This document shows positions 29,545 to 41,636 of a stretch of 64,000 nt of DNA, piece by piece. A program made the translations under genes and the position numbers. The stretch lies in assembly GCA_907165135.1 (NCBI GenBank), contig OU015566.1, positions 684,501 to 748,500 on the forward strand, in the 5' to 3' direction. The notes below the pieces were generated by a model. That model did no database searches. It had not been told where the DNA came from and saw nothing but the letters and a program-made list of their open reading frames with translations. Numbering within the stretch: the first letter of the stretch is position 1; each line of letters opens with the position of its first letter. Source of the stretch: Oikopleura dioica (taxonomy: Eukaryota; Chordata; Appendicularia; Copelata; Oikopleuridae).

Positions 29545-30240
29545 TAAAATAAATATGGCATCATTTGTACAGAATGAATAGGGTAAGTCACTAATTATTA
29601 AGCTTCTCTTCTAGCTTAGTAAGGTGGGAGTAAAATACAGCTTTAGAATCTCTAGAAGCTGGGGATCATTTTGACTATTGATAGTGGGGGGTGATCGCGT
29701 ATTCTGAGGGCATTAAGGTTCCTCTGAAGTCCTAAAATCAGGCCAATTTCAGAAATGCGAATTGCCAGATCTTAGGACTTCAGAGCCTCTGAATCAGAGG
29801 TATCTAAATGCCCTTAGGGCACGAGATCACCCCCCCCCCACTATCAATAGTCAAAATGATCCCCAGCTTCAGGAGATTCTAAGACTGTATTATACTCCCA
29901 CCTTACTTAGCTAGAAAAAAAAGTTTAATTATTAGTGATTTACCCTAAGAATGAATTAAAGGTCCAGAACTTGAGTTCGGCGGTCGGGTTTTCATATAAT
30001 TCAACTGAGGTCGGCATTTGACTGGTGCTTTCGATGACTAAGTCAAACTTATCTCTTGGCCCGAAGGAATTATGAGCGTCGATTTCAATCTGTCCGGTTA
30101 TTGAAAAGGACAGAATAGAACAGTTTTTTTGGAGGTCATTTACTTTCGGAGCAAATATTCTTGAGCAAGTCAAACTCATTTGAACTTATTTCCGCCAGCG
30201 CATTAATTTTCTTTTCAGTCTTATCGCGTGCTTAGTATAA
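29545..30240 (-). pseudogene. Duplicated, broken copy of the GPCR 3' exons
   Basis: Outside the MITE, 29,545-30,240 matches 42,530-42,855, which is the end of the GPCR gene, in the same orientation. The copy keeps the acceptor and the helix-8 exon (AIRLKRKLMRWRK), but its next codon is TAA where the GPCR continues with Glu. The tail exon is also kept (TSQMPTSVELYENPTAELKF). No transmembrane exons are found beside it, so this is a partial duplication now split by the Cys-loop receptor gene. Confidence 0.7.
29579..29947. mobile_element. 369-bp hAT-like MITE with perfect 8-bp duplication
   Basis: Ends TAGGGTAAGTCACTAATTAT and its complement ATTAGTGATTTACCCTA. Long internal arms (GTAAGGTGGGAGTAAAATAC and CTAGAAGCTGGGGATCATTT) pair across the centre. 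AGAATGAA flanks both sides (29,571-29,578 and 29,948-29,955). The related sequence at 42,555-42,575 lacks the element and serves as an empty site. Confidence 0.92.
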
Positions 30241-30503
30241 TATTGAAAAGTCGTAAATTTGAATGGATAAGATCAGCAGAGTGATGAATTTTTCATATCG
30301 CTTTACGAACAAATGACCCCTCTTTCTCGATGTCGTTGATCAATGATCGTGGCTTAGGGATTAATATCCCGGGATTTCGCATTTTCTCATCTTCATTTTT
30401 ATTGAGTTTCGAATTTAATCGTCACAATAGGAGACAATAATCGGATAAAATGCAAGTTATGAATCCTTAATAAAGATATTCTAGATAAAGTGTTGCAAAG
30501 TCG

Positions 30504-33500
30504 ATGGACTTCTCATTCGATAAAATGCGAATATCAATCTTAAACTTATTTTTTTATTGTGATTCTTTCAAAGTCTCCTATAAAATTCCAGTCGAACAAT
30601 ATCCTGAGCCCCATTCAATCGGTACAAATTTAGAAGAAATCAGTGAAGAGACATACCCTCTGCCAGTCAAAAGAGCCCTGTCTGCTAAGCAATCAGCTGA
30701 ACAAGATGTGCGCAGGGAAATCTTCGCTGGATATAATCGTTACAGTGCTCCACCACAAGAGCCAGTAGAGGTTGAGGTCTCGGTTGAGCTTGAATTTTTA
30801 GCAAAAATTGATTTTCGAAACAGTGCGATGAAATCGCTGATGCTGCTCCATACAAGTTGGCTTGGTAAGTGATATATCGTATTTGCTTTATTATAAAGTT
30901 TATGAAATATCCGTATTTTCGAGTTCCTTGATTGAAAGGTTTACAAGAATTCCATGAAACCAAATTGATGATTAGGGTAAGGGTGTCAAGGTCGATTTTA
31001 GGCTAGCTTATTAACCGGTCTAAGATTCTTTCTACTCACATTATTAGGGGGGTATTTTTCCGGAACGCCGAAGTTTTATTATAAAAATCTTTATGAAAGA
31101 ATTGTTCTATAGGAGACAAGCTTAAGAATCGCTTAAATTGGTTAAGGGGGTGTTGGTCGAGAACTATAAAATGATTTTTAATTTTCAACCATAACTTACA
31201 GTTATTCAATAAAAAACAATTCTTCAACAGATTCTCAATTCTTAAGAGGTAGATATCAAGAATCGGGATTTTCTGGCACGAACTAAAATAGGGAAGTTAT
31301 AAGCTAGGAAGTGACAGCGTAGGAGCGAACAAGAAAGTATCATACACGAAAGGATCAAATAAGAAAGTATCATACATGAAAGTATCAAATTAAATAGGAT
31401 CATGCATTAAAGGATCGAATTTTTTTGGAACCAATAAGATTGCCGTATAAGGCCTACCGGCCTATAAGAAACCCATCCTCAATCATTTTCAAATGTATGC
31501 CCGATCCAATCTTCCACGATACTGGCTTGGATCTTCCATTATAATTTGATCCTTTCGTGTATGATACTTTCTTGTTCGCTCCTACGCTGTCACTTCCTAG
31601 CTTATTACTTCCTTATTTTGGTTCGGCCCGATTTTCTGGCAGACTTTTCTCCCAATCCTAACATAGTGACCGATGATTTTTTTTTGTTTTAATAAAGAGT
31701 TGAGGCCCTTATCTCGTGCCTATGGGAGGCCGATTTTTTAATTTCCAGAAAAAAATCGTAAAAAATGGCGTTGAAAACTCGGAAATCGCTAAAAATGACC
31801 ATTTTCTTGGCAGACTTTCCTCGAAACCCTTATATAGGGCGGAATTTATTTTCTTCTGAGAAGTAAGATAAGACCCTTGTCTAGATCCTATGGAGGCCAG
31901 AATTTAAAATTTCAAAAATTTTTTTAACAAAAAAATCGATTTCCTGTTTTTCACGATTTTCAACGAAAATATATAATTTTGAATTTTTATTCAGTAGTAT
32001 TAAAATCATTCTATAAATGTTCCCAGGGGTTTCTGTTAATGTTTTTTGGACGAAAACTAAGTAATAACTTATCTAATTACTAATAATTGGTCGATCTATC
32101 ATAAAATGTGCAAATTTTCGAGATTTTAGAGGCGATTTTGTGAAAAATCACGTGGTCCAATCGAAAAATTTTTGCTTACAAGTTTTCTCCTTGACCTCGG
32201 AACTATACGTAGAAAAAGTTTGAGGCGAAAAAATGGAAAATTTTTTTTGATATCTACCTCCTTAAGGAGGTAGTACCCGGTTTTAAGAAAATCGGAATTT
32301 TCTTAACATATTTGGAAAGCCCGATAAACTTAAAACCTTGTGCTGATCATTTTATCTAAATATACGAGGATAGCCCCAAAAACCGCCGGTTGAAAAGTTA
32401 ATTTGAGATGAAAAATCTCAAAAACTGTTGATTTTTGTCTTTTTTATCCAAAGTTATAGCTTTATTTCGAGATGACCTCGAGATTATGTGAATAGTTTTT
32501 CAAAAGTCTTTAATAAAGATTTTTAAAGATCAATCTTCTCTAAAAATAGATTGTCAGTGTTGACCTCTCATAATGATTTGATCCGTAATTTATTTGGGGT
32601 ACGCGTTTCGGCGACTATTGTGCCTTCATCAGCCCCTAGTACAGATATAAATTTCACAGCTCAGAAAAAAGAAAGAATACTCTCACCTAGAGTTGGACAA
32701 TTTCGAATGAGATTGAAAGTTGAAAACAAAAGATGAAAACTCGCTTTCGCGGCAGATGTAATGGAGCGCCAGAGAAAGCGAGTTTCACTTTCGAGCGGTT
32801 TTCACTGGTGCGAGGTGCGACAGTATTGGCCGCAGAATGCGTGCTATTCTCAAGAAAGTAACTCCAAAATTCTTTCTAAGACTCTGTTGGAAAACAGTGA
32901 GAATAGAACAATGTCTGCATCCAACCTGGAAGCGTCCGGTCCCGATTGAGCAAAAGAGTGGGGTCGTTTACCACTATAAATGCCCTTGTGGCAAAAATGA
33001 TTATCAGGGTGAAACAAAGAGGCAGCTTGGAACAAGAATTCAGGAGCATTTTGAGCCCAGATATCGTAGCCCTATGTTCTTCCATACTTTGAGGTGTCCA
33101 AAATTCAGGGAACTTTTTGACACATATTTAAATGAGCCAGACACTCCTAAATACAAACGACTTCTAGAGCTAGAATCAAAACCAATTTCTGCTTCAAACA
33201 CAAACTCGTTTCTGTTATCTCCAATCAACCGTACTACAAAGACCGTTTTCTTTGTGAAGCGTTTGCAATGAAATTAAGGGGGTGGTGGTCGAGAAATTTT
33301 TTTTCGGCTTTTAAAAATTTTGATATTATTTTTAGATTCCTTGATAAAAAAGGAACATATTTGGTCTCTAGCTTTTTTTGATTGGACCAACTTTATTTAA
33401 GAAAATTCTCGATTTTATGCTATGAAATCGCCATTTTCGGGAATTTTGAAACGCTTTTTTCGTACGAAGACTAATTTTAAATTGATTTTTTATTGCGAAG

Positions 33501-36500
33501 TAATGGTTTTTGATCATATTTTTATTATAAAAATCTAAAAAATTATAAATGATAAGGGGATAGAGTTTTTTAGGTCAAGAGATGGGTCGACTTTGAAGAA
33601 ATTTTTCATCATTTTTTCCGAAAAAATATTTTTTTCAAATATAGCCGCCCACATTAATTGGACCCTTTTTAACTTATTTTTAATTATAGAAAAAAAAATT
33701 TTTTTGAAAAAATTTGAGTTTTTTAGGTAGAAAAAAGTCTTAGTCTCGACCACCACCCCCTTAAAAGATCCAAGCTTAAGGAGGGGGTCGACGAGAAAAT
33801 TTTTCTCGCTTTTTCAAAATTTTGGTTATATTTTTGGATTCCTTAATAAAAAAGGAGCATTTTTGGTCTCCAGCTTTTTATGCATTGGTTAACTTTTTTT
33901 AACAAAATTTACGATTTTGTGTCTGGAATTCGAGATTTTACAAAATTTAAAAGTTGATTATTTCACCCAAAAACAATCTTAATCCGATTTTTTTTTACTA
34001 GATACTGTTTATGAATGGTTTTATTATTATTTTCAGTATAAAATTCCGAGTCTCGGCGCTTTTGGTGAAATTCTCCGTGAAAAATCGCATATTTTTAGTC
34101 AAAAGAAAAATTTTTTTTAATAAAAGCAGCCCGTTATATATTGTCGCCGCTGTATTTTTAAGGGTTTCAACTTACTATTTATTTAATTTGACAAAGAAAA
34201 AAAAATCCCGTTTTCGAGATTTTTTGGTTACGAGTAACCCCCACTTTGACCCAATTTATTGAAAAATTTTCCAAAAATTTTTTTCTAGTTTTCGCCGCTG
34301 TTTTTTTCAAACACTTTTCTTTCTACCTGAAAAGTCAGAATTTGCCTATCTAAGCAGGTTTTTCCGGATTTTTGGTTACAGAAATCCCGATTCTCGTCGA
34401 CCTCCCCCTTAAATAAGCAGATCAAGTTCGCTGAAGTTAAATTTCTGTAATGGAGCATTTGAAACTCGTTTTCTCTGGCGCTCCATTACATCTGCCGCGA
34501 AAGCGAGTTTTCATCTTTTGTTTTCAACTTTCAATCTCATTCGAAATTGTCCAACTCTAGGTGAGAGTATTCTTTCTTTTTTCTGAGCTGTGAAATTTAT
34601 ATCTGTACTAGGGGCTGATGAAGGCACAATAGTCGCCGAAACGCGTAACCCAAATAAATTACGGATCAAATTCTCTAAAAATCTCATTTTTCATGATTTT
34701 AAGACCCCAGCCTGGGGACCCCAGGTTTAATCGATGGTTTTACAGAATGATTTTTTGAATTTTTTTTTCGCTCAATTCAAACTTAGAAGAAGGAACAGTT
34801 AGTTTCCAAATTTCCGGAGTCCGAATTTCCGGACATTTTTCAGATTTTAAGGCATGTAAGTGGGACAATTCAAAATCGACCATTGTCCAAATTTCCGGAC
34901 TTTTTTCAGATTTTATTGATAAGCCATCATTTTCTCTAAATAAAAAATCACTCTACGGTTAAATTAACTTCTTTTTGGGCGCAAGCTGAGCTTGTTCGCG
35001 AGGTTGAAGAAAGGGAGTAAAACTTAGGGTCGTTTAGTGGTTTTTCTTTCATAATCTCTTTGTATTGAGCCCGTACCAACGTTTTTTAACGCCGGAACGC
35101 ATATCGACCCGTTTTTGGGTAATGCGCTCTTTAGACCCTTATAACTCAACTTTTCCTTTGTATAAGAAAAAATGAACCCCTGTTTATGGAGCTACATTTC
35201 GATGAGGAAGTCAATTCTAGTTTCAGAAAAAAATAATTTCAAAAATTATAGATTTTAGCTATTGAATGAAATTTGATAGTCCCATGAAATTAGTGTATTT
35301 TAACGATAATTTATTCAACGGCATTTTTTTCGCGTTCGGAAGAAGGCATATTACTCAAAGCATATTTTATCATATCCATATCCAATCAGTTCTATATTGT
35401 AGTTTAGAGCCTAGTGATCAATTTTCTATAAAATTTAATCTCTTATACAGTGTGCATATGGCGTAAAAGGTGCTTACCCAAAAATGGGTCAATATGCGTT
35501 CCGGGAGAAAAAATTTTTATGCGATCCTGATTTTTGTTATGTGAGCAAAGATGGCTAAAACGAACCAATTTGTGAAATTTTGAAAATTTTCTCAAAAGCG
35601 GTGGCATTTTTCACCGGATTTATCTTTCACTCTGTAGTTGAAAATCCAAAAAGTGTTTTTAAAAATTAATTGTAAATTTTTATAGGTGAGTGTTCAAGCT
35701 TTCCAACGATATTTATTGTAACTTTTTTCCTTGCCGGAAACGCAAGTTTGAGCTAAAAGTCTTGAGCGCTCTTTATCACACTCCGAATTTTGCGCGCCGC
35801 GCGGGGCTGAATAATGCATTGTGGTCCCCTCACCCGACCCCGTGTTTTGAGCGCTTAGTCGCGCGCCCGTGTATTGAGAAGTTAAGAATACTTGGTGGGA
35901 CATACAATTTTTTCCTGTGACTCAAATTTCCGGACATTTTTTTCGAAACCAGGGGACAAAATTAGTCAGGAAATTAGGAAACCAACTGTATGATTTTTCG
36001 AAAAATAGAATTGGATTGAATTTTTGAAACAACCTCTTGATTTTAGGCGCGTTTCAAAATCGGGCCGACACTGACTCAGGGTTCGAAATTTGCTTTTCAC
36101 TCAGAGTGAACAGAGATATTTATCAATGAGAATTCTTCCTTCAGATTATATATGAGTCATAAAATATGATTAAATCGTGCATTCTTTAAAAAATTTCAGA
36201 CTCTCGTTTTGTTTGGAACCCGGAGGATCATAATAATATTACAAGTGTATCAATTTCCAGAAAATACATTTATGATATTATTCCAGAAATCATCAATATA
36301 ATTGGAGGTTACAGGGGTTATATTCATGCGTCATCTGTGGACTTCAGGTTTGCAATAACGATGGAGAGAGTAATTTATTATCAGGGGCATTATTAAAACT
36401 GTGACACGAATTGATGTCATTACTCGATGCAGCATGAATCCTTATCTTTACCCTTTTGACTTACAACAATGCTATATTGATCTTGCATTCCCTGATTTGC

Positions 36501-39500
36501 CAACGGAAAAAAGTCAAGGCTCAAAAAGTTTATATCGCCTAAAAGTCGACAATATACATTAATTACTTGTTTTGAGCTTTCTGACAGAATCCTTAAAATA
36601 GATAAGTGGAAAGAAGCGAACAATATAACAAACATTCCTGATGATAAGATTGAGTACAAAGGGAAGTTATTATTTTGCCGTTATATTAAATTAATTCCCT
36701 GTACTAAAGAAAAAAGATAAAACTTTATTTTATCTTAATCAAGTCGCAGATCGTGTCTGTATTAGCCCAGATAAGCTGTTTTTCAATCAAAATTTACCTA
36801 GGTTTTCCCCGCAAAACCAAAAGCTGGGCTAACCCTTATCAATTATAATGTTTATCACATTTTCTTGTAGCTCTTGAGATGCTTATTCGGAATCACGAAT
36901 AAATATTTTCTTGGCAATGGAAATTTATATGAGATAGCTATATATGTCGAAAGTACACCGGAAGTCCGGTTAAGGGACCACCCGCACCGAGCTTTCATAA
37001 GCGCAGAAGTATCCCTTATCTTCCTCAATTTTTTATAAATTTATCAGATCAAGTGTAGTTTTTCCTCCTCTTTCATCTCCAAATCCCTTTTTTTATATCA
37101 TGATTTTTGAATTCAGGAGAAAGAAAAAGTGAGGCTCAACTTCAAAAGGCATCAGCTCCTTAACTACTTCTTAGTTGAAGTTATAAATACCCTCATCGAA
37201 AAGCGCATTAAATTTTGACCAGGTCTACGTTCGCGTGGTCTTCGAATTTCGCTTATATCCGGTCAAAATCAGGGGATTAGTACAGTCACTCAATATTGCA
37301 AATTCCCGGCCGCGCGAAGGGTGTTCTTTGATAAATCCCCGATTACGATCGTATACAAACAAAATTTGAAGACCACGCGAACGTAGACCTAGTCAAAATT
37401 GAATGCGATTTTCGATGATGGTATTTATAACTTAAACTGACAAGTAGTTTAGGAGCTAATGCCTTTGAAGTTGAGCTTCACTTTTTCTCTCCCCGAATTC
37501 AAAAATCATGATATAAAAAATCGAATAGGAGATGAAAGAGGAGGAAAACTACACTTGATCTGATAAATTTATAAAACTTCTGCGCTTTTGAAAAGCGGCG
37601 CGAGCTCGGTGCGGGTGGTTCGTTAAGGATATAGCCTATGAAATTGAACTTTCATAGCGCCTAAATGCGACGTCGGATCAATTTTTTCAAAAGCAATCCT
37701 ACCTGAAAATGTACGCAGAACTCGATTCTGGTACTTTTTTAAAAACTTTTATTTGAATGTTTCTCTGTAGAGCGTTTTGAAATCTTACGATCGCGATTTC
37801 TCGAAATTTTTCGCTAAAACAAAACCTATCACTGCAATATTAAAATGCTAAACTAGAATATTGTGGCTGAAAAATTATCAAATTCGGCTAAATTTTCATT
37901 CTAGTGCTTTCCTCTTTCTTGCTACTGTTTTTCTTCCATGCGCGCTTTTTTGGGTCCAACCAATCAGAGCGCTCGTTCAAACGCGCGCACTCTCTCGGGA
38001 AAGAGGAGTCGAGAGATTGAGCACCCAACGCAGCGCCTTTTACACTATTCATGCGCGCTGATTGGTTGGACCTAAAAAAGCGAGCATGAAAGAAAAACAG
38101 GAGCAAGAAAGAGGAAAACACTTGAATAAAAATTTGGCCAAGTTTGATAATTTTTCAGCCACAATATTCTAGTTTAGCATTTTGCTAATGCAGTCATTGG
38201 TTTAGTTTAAGCGACTTAATGTAAAAATTTCGAGAAATCGCGATCGTAAGATTTCAAAACGCTCTACAGAGAAAATTCAGATGAAAATTTTTAAAAAAGT
38301 ACCAGAATCGAGTTCTGCGTACATTTCTTGATAGGATTGCCTTTCATAGGCTATATCCTTAATCGAGATTATTTGCAAGCTGGCTCGCGCCCCTCTTCGC
38401 GGCGCTGTCAAAAATCTCATGCTTTCGGGAAATTAATCAAAGTTGGCATGTCTGTCAAGCAAAGCCTTTCAAATTTACTCTCACTTTTAGAATTTTTCTA
38501 TGACCACTTCAAAAAAGTTGCAGCGCCGAGAGAAAGTGCTGTTATAAAAATCTGCCCAGCTCAAACGGCTCTTCGCACGAAGAAAAAAATAGCCTTTTAG
38601 AAAAACTAGTGTTTTTCTTACTAAAGTTACATCTGCGCATATCAAAATTTTGATCAGGCTTGGTTTGCTAAGCAAATATGTCAGAATTTCCTGTCGCGCT
38701 GGGCCATCTCAAGCTGATTTACCGCCTTTTCGCGCGAGCGCAGCGGGATTTTTACCCTTAATCTGATAATTAGGACTTATCAGTTCTAAATTCCAAAAAT
38801 GCGCCTTTGATAAAAAGACTACGACCTTTCCAGTGAGACTACTTATGTCTTTCTCCTATGAGCCATTTGAGCTAGGCAGATTTTCGTAACCGCACTTCCT
38901 CTCAGCGCCGCATTTTTTTGGAGTGGTCAAAGAAAAATTCTGAAAGTGAGAATATATTCGAAAGGCTTTGCTTGATAAATTTGCCACTTTTCATATATTT
39001 CCCAAAAGCAAGAGATTTTTGACAGCGCGGTGAAAAGGGGCGCGAGCCAGCAATTGTTTACGCGGAAAGCCTAAATATACGGAATATAATATACCCTTTG
39101 GGGGTGAAAGAGTCAAGATAGACGTCTTTTGTCCTTTTACGAAGGACAAGAATCCATTTCCGAGGTTCAAAAAATTTTATTTAGGAATTTTTTTTCTTAG
39201 AGCTTTGCGGAAATGGCTGTATTTCATGGGTAAATCCCAGCTTGTGGAGATGAAGCTTTTTGGGAAGTGAAGCCTACTCAATGGTTCGCCATTCAAATTT
39301 ACTTGAAAAAATGAAATTTTTTGTCGGGATTTTTTGTCGATTGAAAGACACCTCCCAATAAAACGGCTTTTCGATATTCCCTCGCAAAGATACCAATATT
39401 TCCACATTGTTTGCTATGTTTTATGGTGAAAGTGATGAATGGAACCTTGTCGGAGTCAAATTCGGAAGCTCTTTCGTCGAAAATAATCAGGGGGCGAATT

Positions 39501-41597
39501 TTTCTTTGGTTCGAGTTGATTTTGCCCTGAATCGGAAAACAGCGAAATATGGTTTGACGTTGCTTTTCCCTATTATCTGCCTAAATGTTTTGGTTTGTGT
39601 GGGGATGTGGATGCCTGTGTCAGGTGGAGAGAGTATTGGATTTCAGATTACAGTGCTCCTCTCAATGATTGTTTACCTGGATGTTCTCTCTAGAACAGAG
39701 TTGCAAATTTGCTGTGCTGAGTGAGCTGAGCTAGCTAAGTCAGGTAAGAGTGTCGCCCAGCTCAGCTCAGCTTAAGTATTTTCAAAAATGATCTGGTCTG
39801 CTCAGCTCAGCTCGAACAATAATCACTCATTTCAGCTCAGCTCAATCATTTTTGGACATGATCTTTTCTGCTCAGCTCAATCAGCTTAGTTTTGCTCCTA
39901 AAAGGGTCTGCTCAGCTTAACTACCTCAAGAAAATGTCTGCTCAGCTCAGCTCAGCTCGACGACTTCTACAGTGATGTGTGGAATCGCTGCACCCTTAGC
40001 GAGTGCTGCGTTGCTGCACCCCTGACTCGCATTTTTTCTATTGTTTTCTTCTAGAAGTAGCAAAAGTGAGTGCTGCGTTTCTGCACCTTTAACCCGGAGT
40101 CTAGGGGTGCAGCAACTCCACACACCACTGTAAGAAAGGGAAACGCTCGGTTCGTGTACCAATAGGTATTCGAATACCAAATCTCCTCAAAAATTCAAAA
40201 TTTGCTGCACCCAAAGAGTGCCTATGTGCTTCGCGCCTGTTAAAATTTTGTTAAACGAATCGAGCGTCCCCGCTAAGCAGAGTCTGAGTGACTAGACAAA
40301 CAGGGCCGCCCACGCAATTTCCGCTCGTTCGGACAAATTTTGCATTGTAAAATGTCCAAACGACTTGAGACTAAGTCAGTCAGGAATGATAATCGCGGTA
40401 GTAGGGTAGTAACGTAGTAATGTAGTAAATTACTACATTTTACTACATCATGTGGTAGTAATGGTAGTATGTAGTAGCATTCTCAGAAGTATGTAGTAAT
40501 GTAGTAATACTACATTACTACATGCAGTTCTAGAGATAAATTTATTTTTGGGAAATATGCCATTTTTCGCATTATTCTATCCAAGAGAGACGTCTAATTT
40601 TTTCTCACGTTATCTATGTTTCTTTTCATTTTTTAAAAGTGTTAATTAATATACAACTAATCTAATTTGACTTCAAAAATTTTCAATTTAAGTTATTTTG
40701 TTGGTAGTAAATGGTAGCAAACTCGTTACTACATACTACTTACTACAATTTTTTGTAGTAATGGTAGTATGTAGTAGCCGTTTTTGGAAACCGAGGTAGT
40801 AATGAAGTAATGTAGTAGGGGTATTATTGAGCGCTGTATTCTGGTGGTAGTAATGGTAGTATGTAGTAGCAACATGTTACTACATTTCTTACTCTGCCGC
40901 TAAGAAAGCCTCGCTCAACTCAGCTCAGCTCAGCAAAAAAAAGCAAAATTTGCAACTCTGCTCAAGAAAGGGACAAGATATAAATGAGATAAAGATATAA
41001 ATATAAAAGATATAAAAATAAAGGTATAAGCTTTTTGGCAAAAGCTATCAAAAATATACCCTTAAAAAGATCGATGCCCGTCTTTGACAATCTTGAAGTC
41101 GCTCCTCGAATTCTTTATTTATTTCTTATCAGTGTCATTGGAAGCGTATGCGCACATTTAATCATAAGTGAGTCCCTTCTCATGATTCTATGCAATAAAT
41201 TCATTAAGCACGAACATTGTGGTATTACGACGGAAGAAACGAAATCGTCAAAAGCTTTTGTACTCGTCGGAGTAGATTTGCTTACAACCTGGCCAGATTT
41301 TTCCAAATTTTCAAAACTGACAATTATGAAATCCCAAAGCTTATTCGTTTGAAGGCAGATCCAGTTAAAAATCAAGATATCAAAGGTTTTTGAAAATCAA
41401 TGCTCAGTTAAATACGATTATGAGATTATAAGATGAAAAAGAAACACTACAATGCTGCGTGGCAATTCTACGGCAAGATGATCGCGAATTTGTGGGGAGT
41501 TATTTTGACTGTTGGCATTTTGACATCCACGATTTGGATTTTGATCGATATTCGGCTGGAGAGTGACCGTGTCACCGAGGAGATAATGAATGAATGA
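30504..41597 (+). CDS. Cys-loop ligand-gated ion channel subunit (nicotinic-receptor-like)
   Basis: Exons spread over 11 kb. 30,504-30,864: signal segment and first strands, ending LMLLHTSWLG. 36,200-36,347: FVWNPEDHNN. 36,385-about 36,520: the Cys-loop, CSMNPYLYPFDLQQC, with the canonical 13 residues between Cys. About 39,385-39,690: loop C without a Cys pair, then M1 (LTLLFPIICLNVLVCVGMW) and M2 (IGFQITVLLSMIVYLDVLSR). About 41,040-41,170: M3 (RILYLFLISVIGSVCAHLII). About 41,430-41,597: M4 (ANLWGVILTVGILTSTIWIL). The missing Cys pair suggests a non-alpha subunit. One stretch (36,520-36,700) is not cleanly joined, and a hAT element sits just after M2, so the gene could be decaying. Confidence 0.8.
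31279..31629. mobile_element. 351-bp fold-back element with 12-bp duplication
   Basis: Arms CTAGGAAGTGACAGCGTAGG and AGAAAGTATCATACACGAAA recur inverted near the right end. GATTTTCTGGCA flanks both sides (31,267-31,278 and 31,630-31,641). A CCAATAAGATTG MITE fragment lies in the centre. Sits in the first long intron of the channel gene. Confidence 0.8.
31630..32535. other. Intronic repeats of the channel gene
   Basis: Two diverged copies of about 170 bp, each beginning TGGCAGACTTT and containing AAGACCCTTGTCT or GAGGCCCTTATCTCG, follow each other at 31,636-31,920. The rest is AT-rich without genes. Confidence 0.4.
32596..32638 (-). ncRNA. Hammerhead-ribozyme-like motif, left end of the Penelope-like element
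   Basis: On the minus strand: GGGG, CTGATGA, a GGC/GCC stem with loop, GAAAC, GCGTA, then CCCC pairing with the initial GGGG. This is the core order of a type-I hammerhead with a very short helix III, as described for Penelope-like elements. One extra A lies between CTGATGA and the GGC stem, so activity is not assured. Confidence 0.6.
32837..33271 (+). pseudogene. GIY-YIG endonuclease domain of the Penelope-like element
   Basis: The frame contains GVVYHYKCPCGKNDYQGETK followed by RIQEHF, matching the GIY-YIG core of Penelope-like elements (GxxY, then YxGET, then R and H) with the usual preceding CxC. It is 5' truncated: no palm or fingers motifs of reverse transcriptase occur upstream. The C-terminal residues after the domain are intact to TGA. 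Confidence 0.8.
34605..34651 (+). ncRNA. Hammerhead-ribozyme-like motif, right end of the Penelope-like element
   Basis: Same core as the left copy, in inverted orientation. After GCGTA the sequence is ACCC instead of CCCC, which weakens helix I, so this copy is probably less active. Confidence 0.55.
34796..35988. mobile_element. Possible element with CAGTTnGTTTCC ends and TTTCCGGA repeats
   Basis: Left end CAGTTAGTTTCCAAATTTCC, right end GGAAACCAACTG. AATTTCCGGAC recurs four or five times near the two ends in both orientations. The interior has a GC-rich block (35,790-35,875). No target duplication seen. Lies in the channel-gene intron. Confidence 0.45.
36960..39085. repeat. Three consecutive fold-back palindromes
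   Basis: Palindrome 1 (36,985-37,625): CCACCCGCACCGAGCT pairs with AGCTCGGTGCGGGTGG. Palindrome 2 (37,630-38,365): AAGGATATAGCCTATGAAA pairs with TTTCATAGGCTATATCCTT and has CCAACCAATCAG/CTGATTGGTTGG at its centre. Palindrome 3 (38,340-39,085): CAAGCTGGCTCGCGCCCC pairs with GGGGCGCGAGCCAGC. Palindromes 2 and 3 share the AGGCTATATCC tract. All lie in one intron between the Cys-loop and M1 exons of the channel gene. No coding sequence. Confidence 0.85.
39970..40130. mobile_element. 161-bp MITE with CAGTGATGTGTGGA ends, nested in the AGCTCAGC element
   Basis: CAGTGATGTGTGGAATCGCT at left and GCAACTCCACACACCACTG at right, with repeated GAGTGCTGCGTTGCTGCACC inside. hAT-like CAGTG terminus. No matching flanks found. 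Confidence 0.7.
40385..40915. repeat. TAGTAATG-rich repeat block, probably a nested element
   Basis: Dozens of TAGTAATG/TAGTATG units in both orientations flank a unique AT-rich middle (40,530-40,690). Weakly similar ends GCGGTAG and CTGCCGC may be the termini. Nested in the AGCTCAGC element. Confidence 0.7.
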
Positions 41598-41636
41598 AAA
41601 TTTCACCTTGTCGGCAACTACAATTTTAATTTTAGC

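Larger units (their letters stand above)
32548..34670. mobile_element. Penelope-like element with inverted termini
   Basis: Inverted terminal segments of about 200 bp (32,575-32,790 and 34,455-34,670) each carry GCCGAAACGCG beside CTGATGA, typical of Penelope-like retroelement ends. TTCTCTAAAAAT flanks both sides (32,536-32,547 and 34,671-34,682). The interior keeps a GIY-YIG endonuclease frame but no reverse transcriptase, so it is a truncated copy. Two diverged 500-bp blocks (33,270-33,770; 33,770-34,410), each opening with TTAAGG plus a G-run and GGTCG, fill the remainder. Confidence 0.78.
39696..40960. mobile_element. hAT-like element filled with AGCTCAGC repeats, copy 1
   Basis: Ends CAGAGTTGCAAATTT and AAATTTGCAACTCTG. 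Flanks CTCTAGAA and CTCAAGAA (7 of 8 identical) fit an 8-bp hAT duplication. Arms consist of many AGCTCAGCTC units. Two other repeats sit inside (39,970-40,130 and 40,385-40,915). Inserted directly after the M2 exon of the channel gene. Confidence 0.88.

Noticed and set aside
35690..35920. Small open frame in a GC-rich block within the channel intron
   Set aside because: No splice context or domain; similar GC-rich blocks recur in other repeats of the window.
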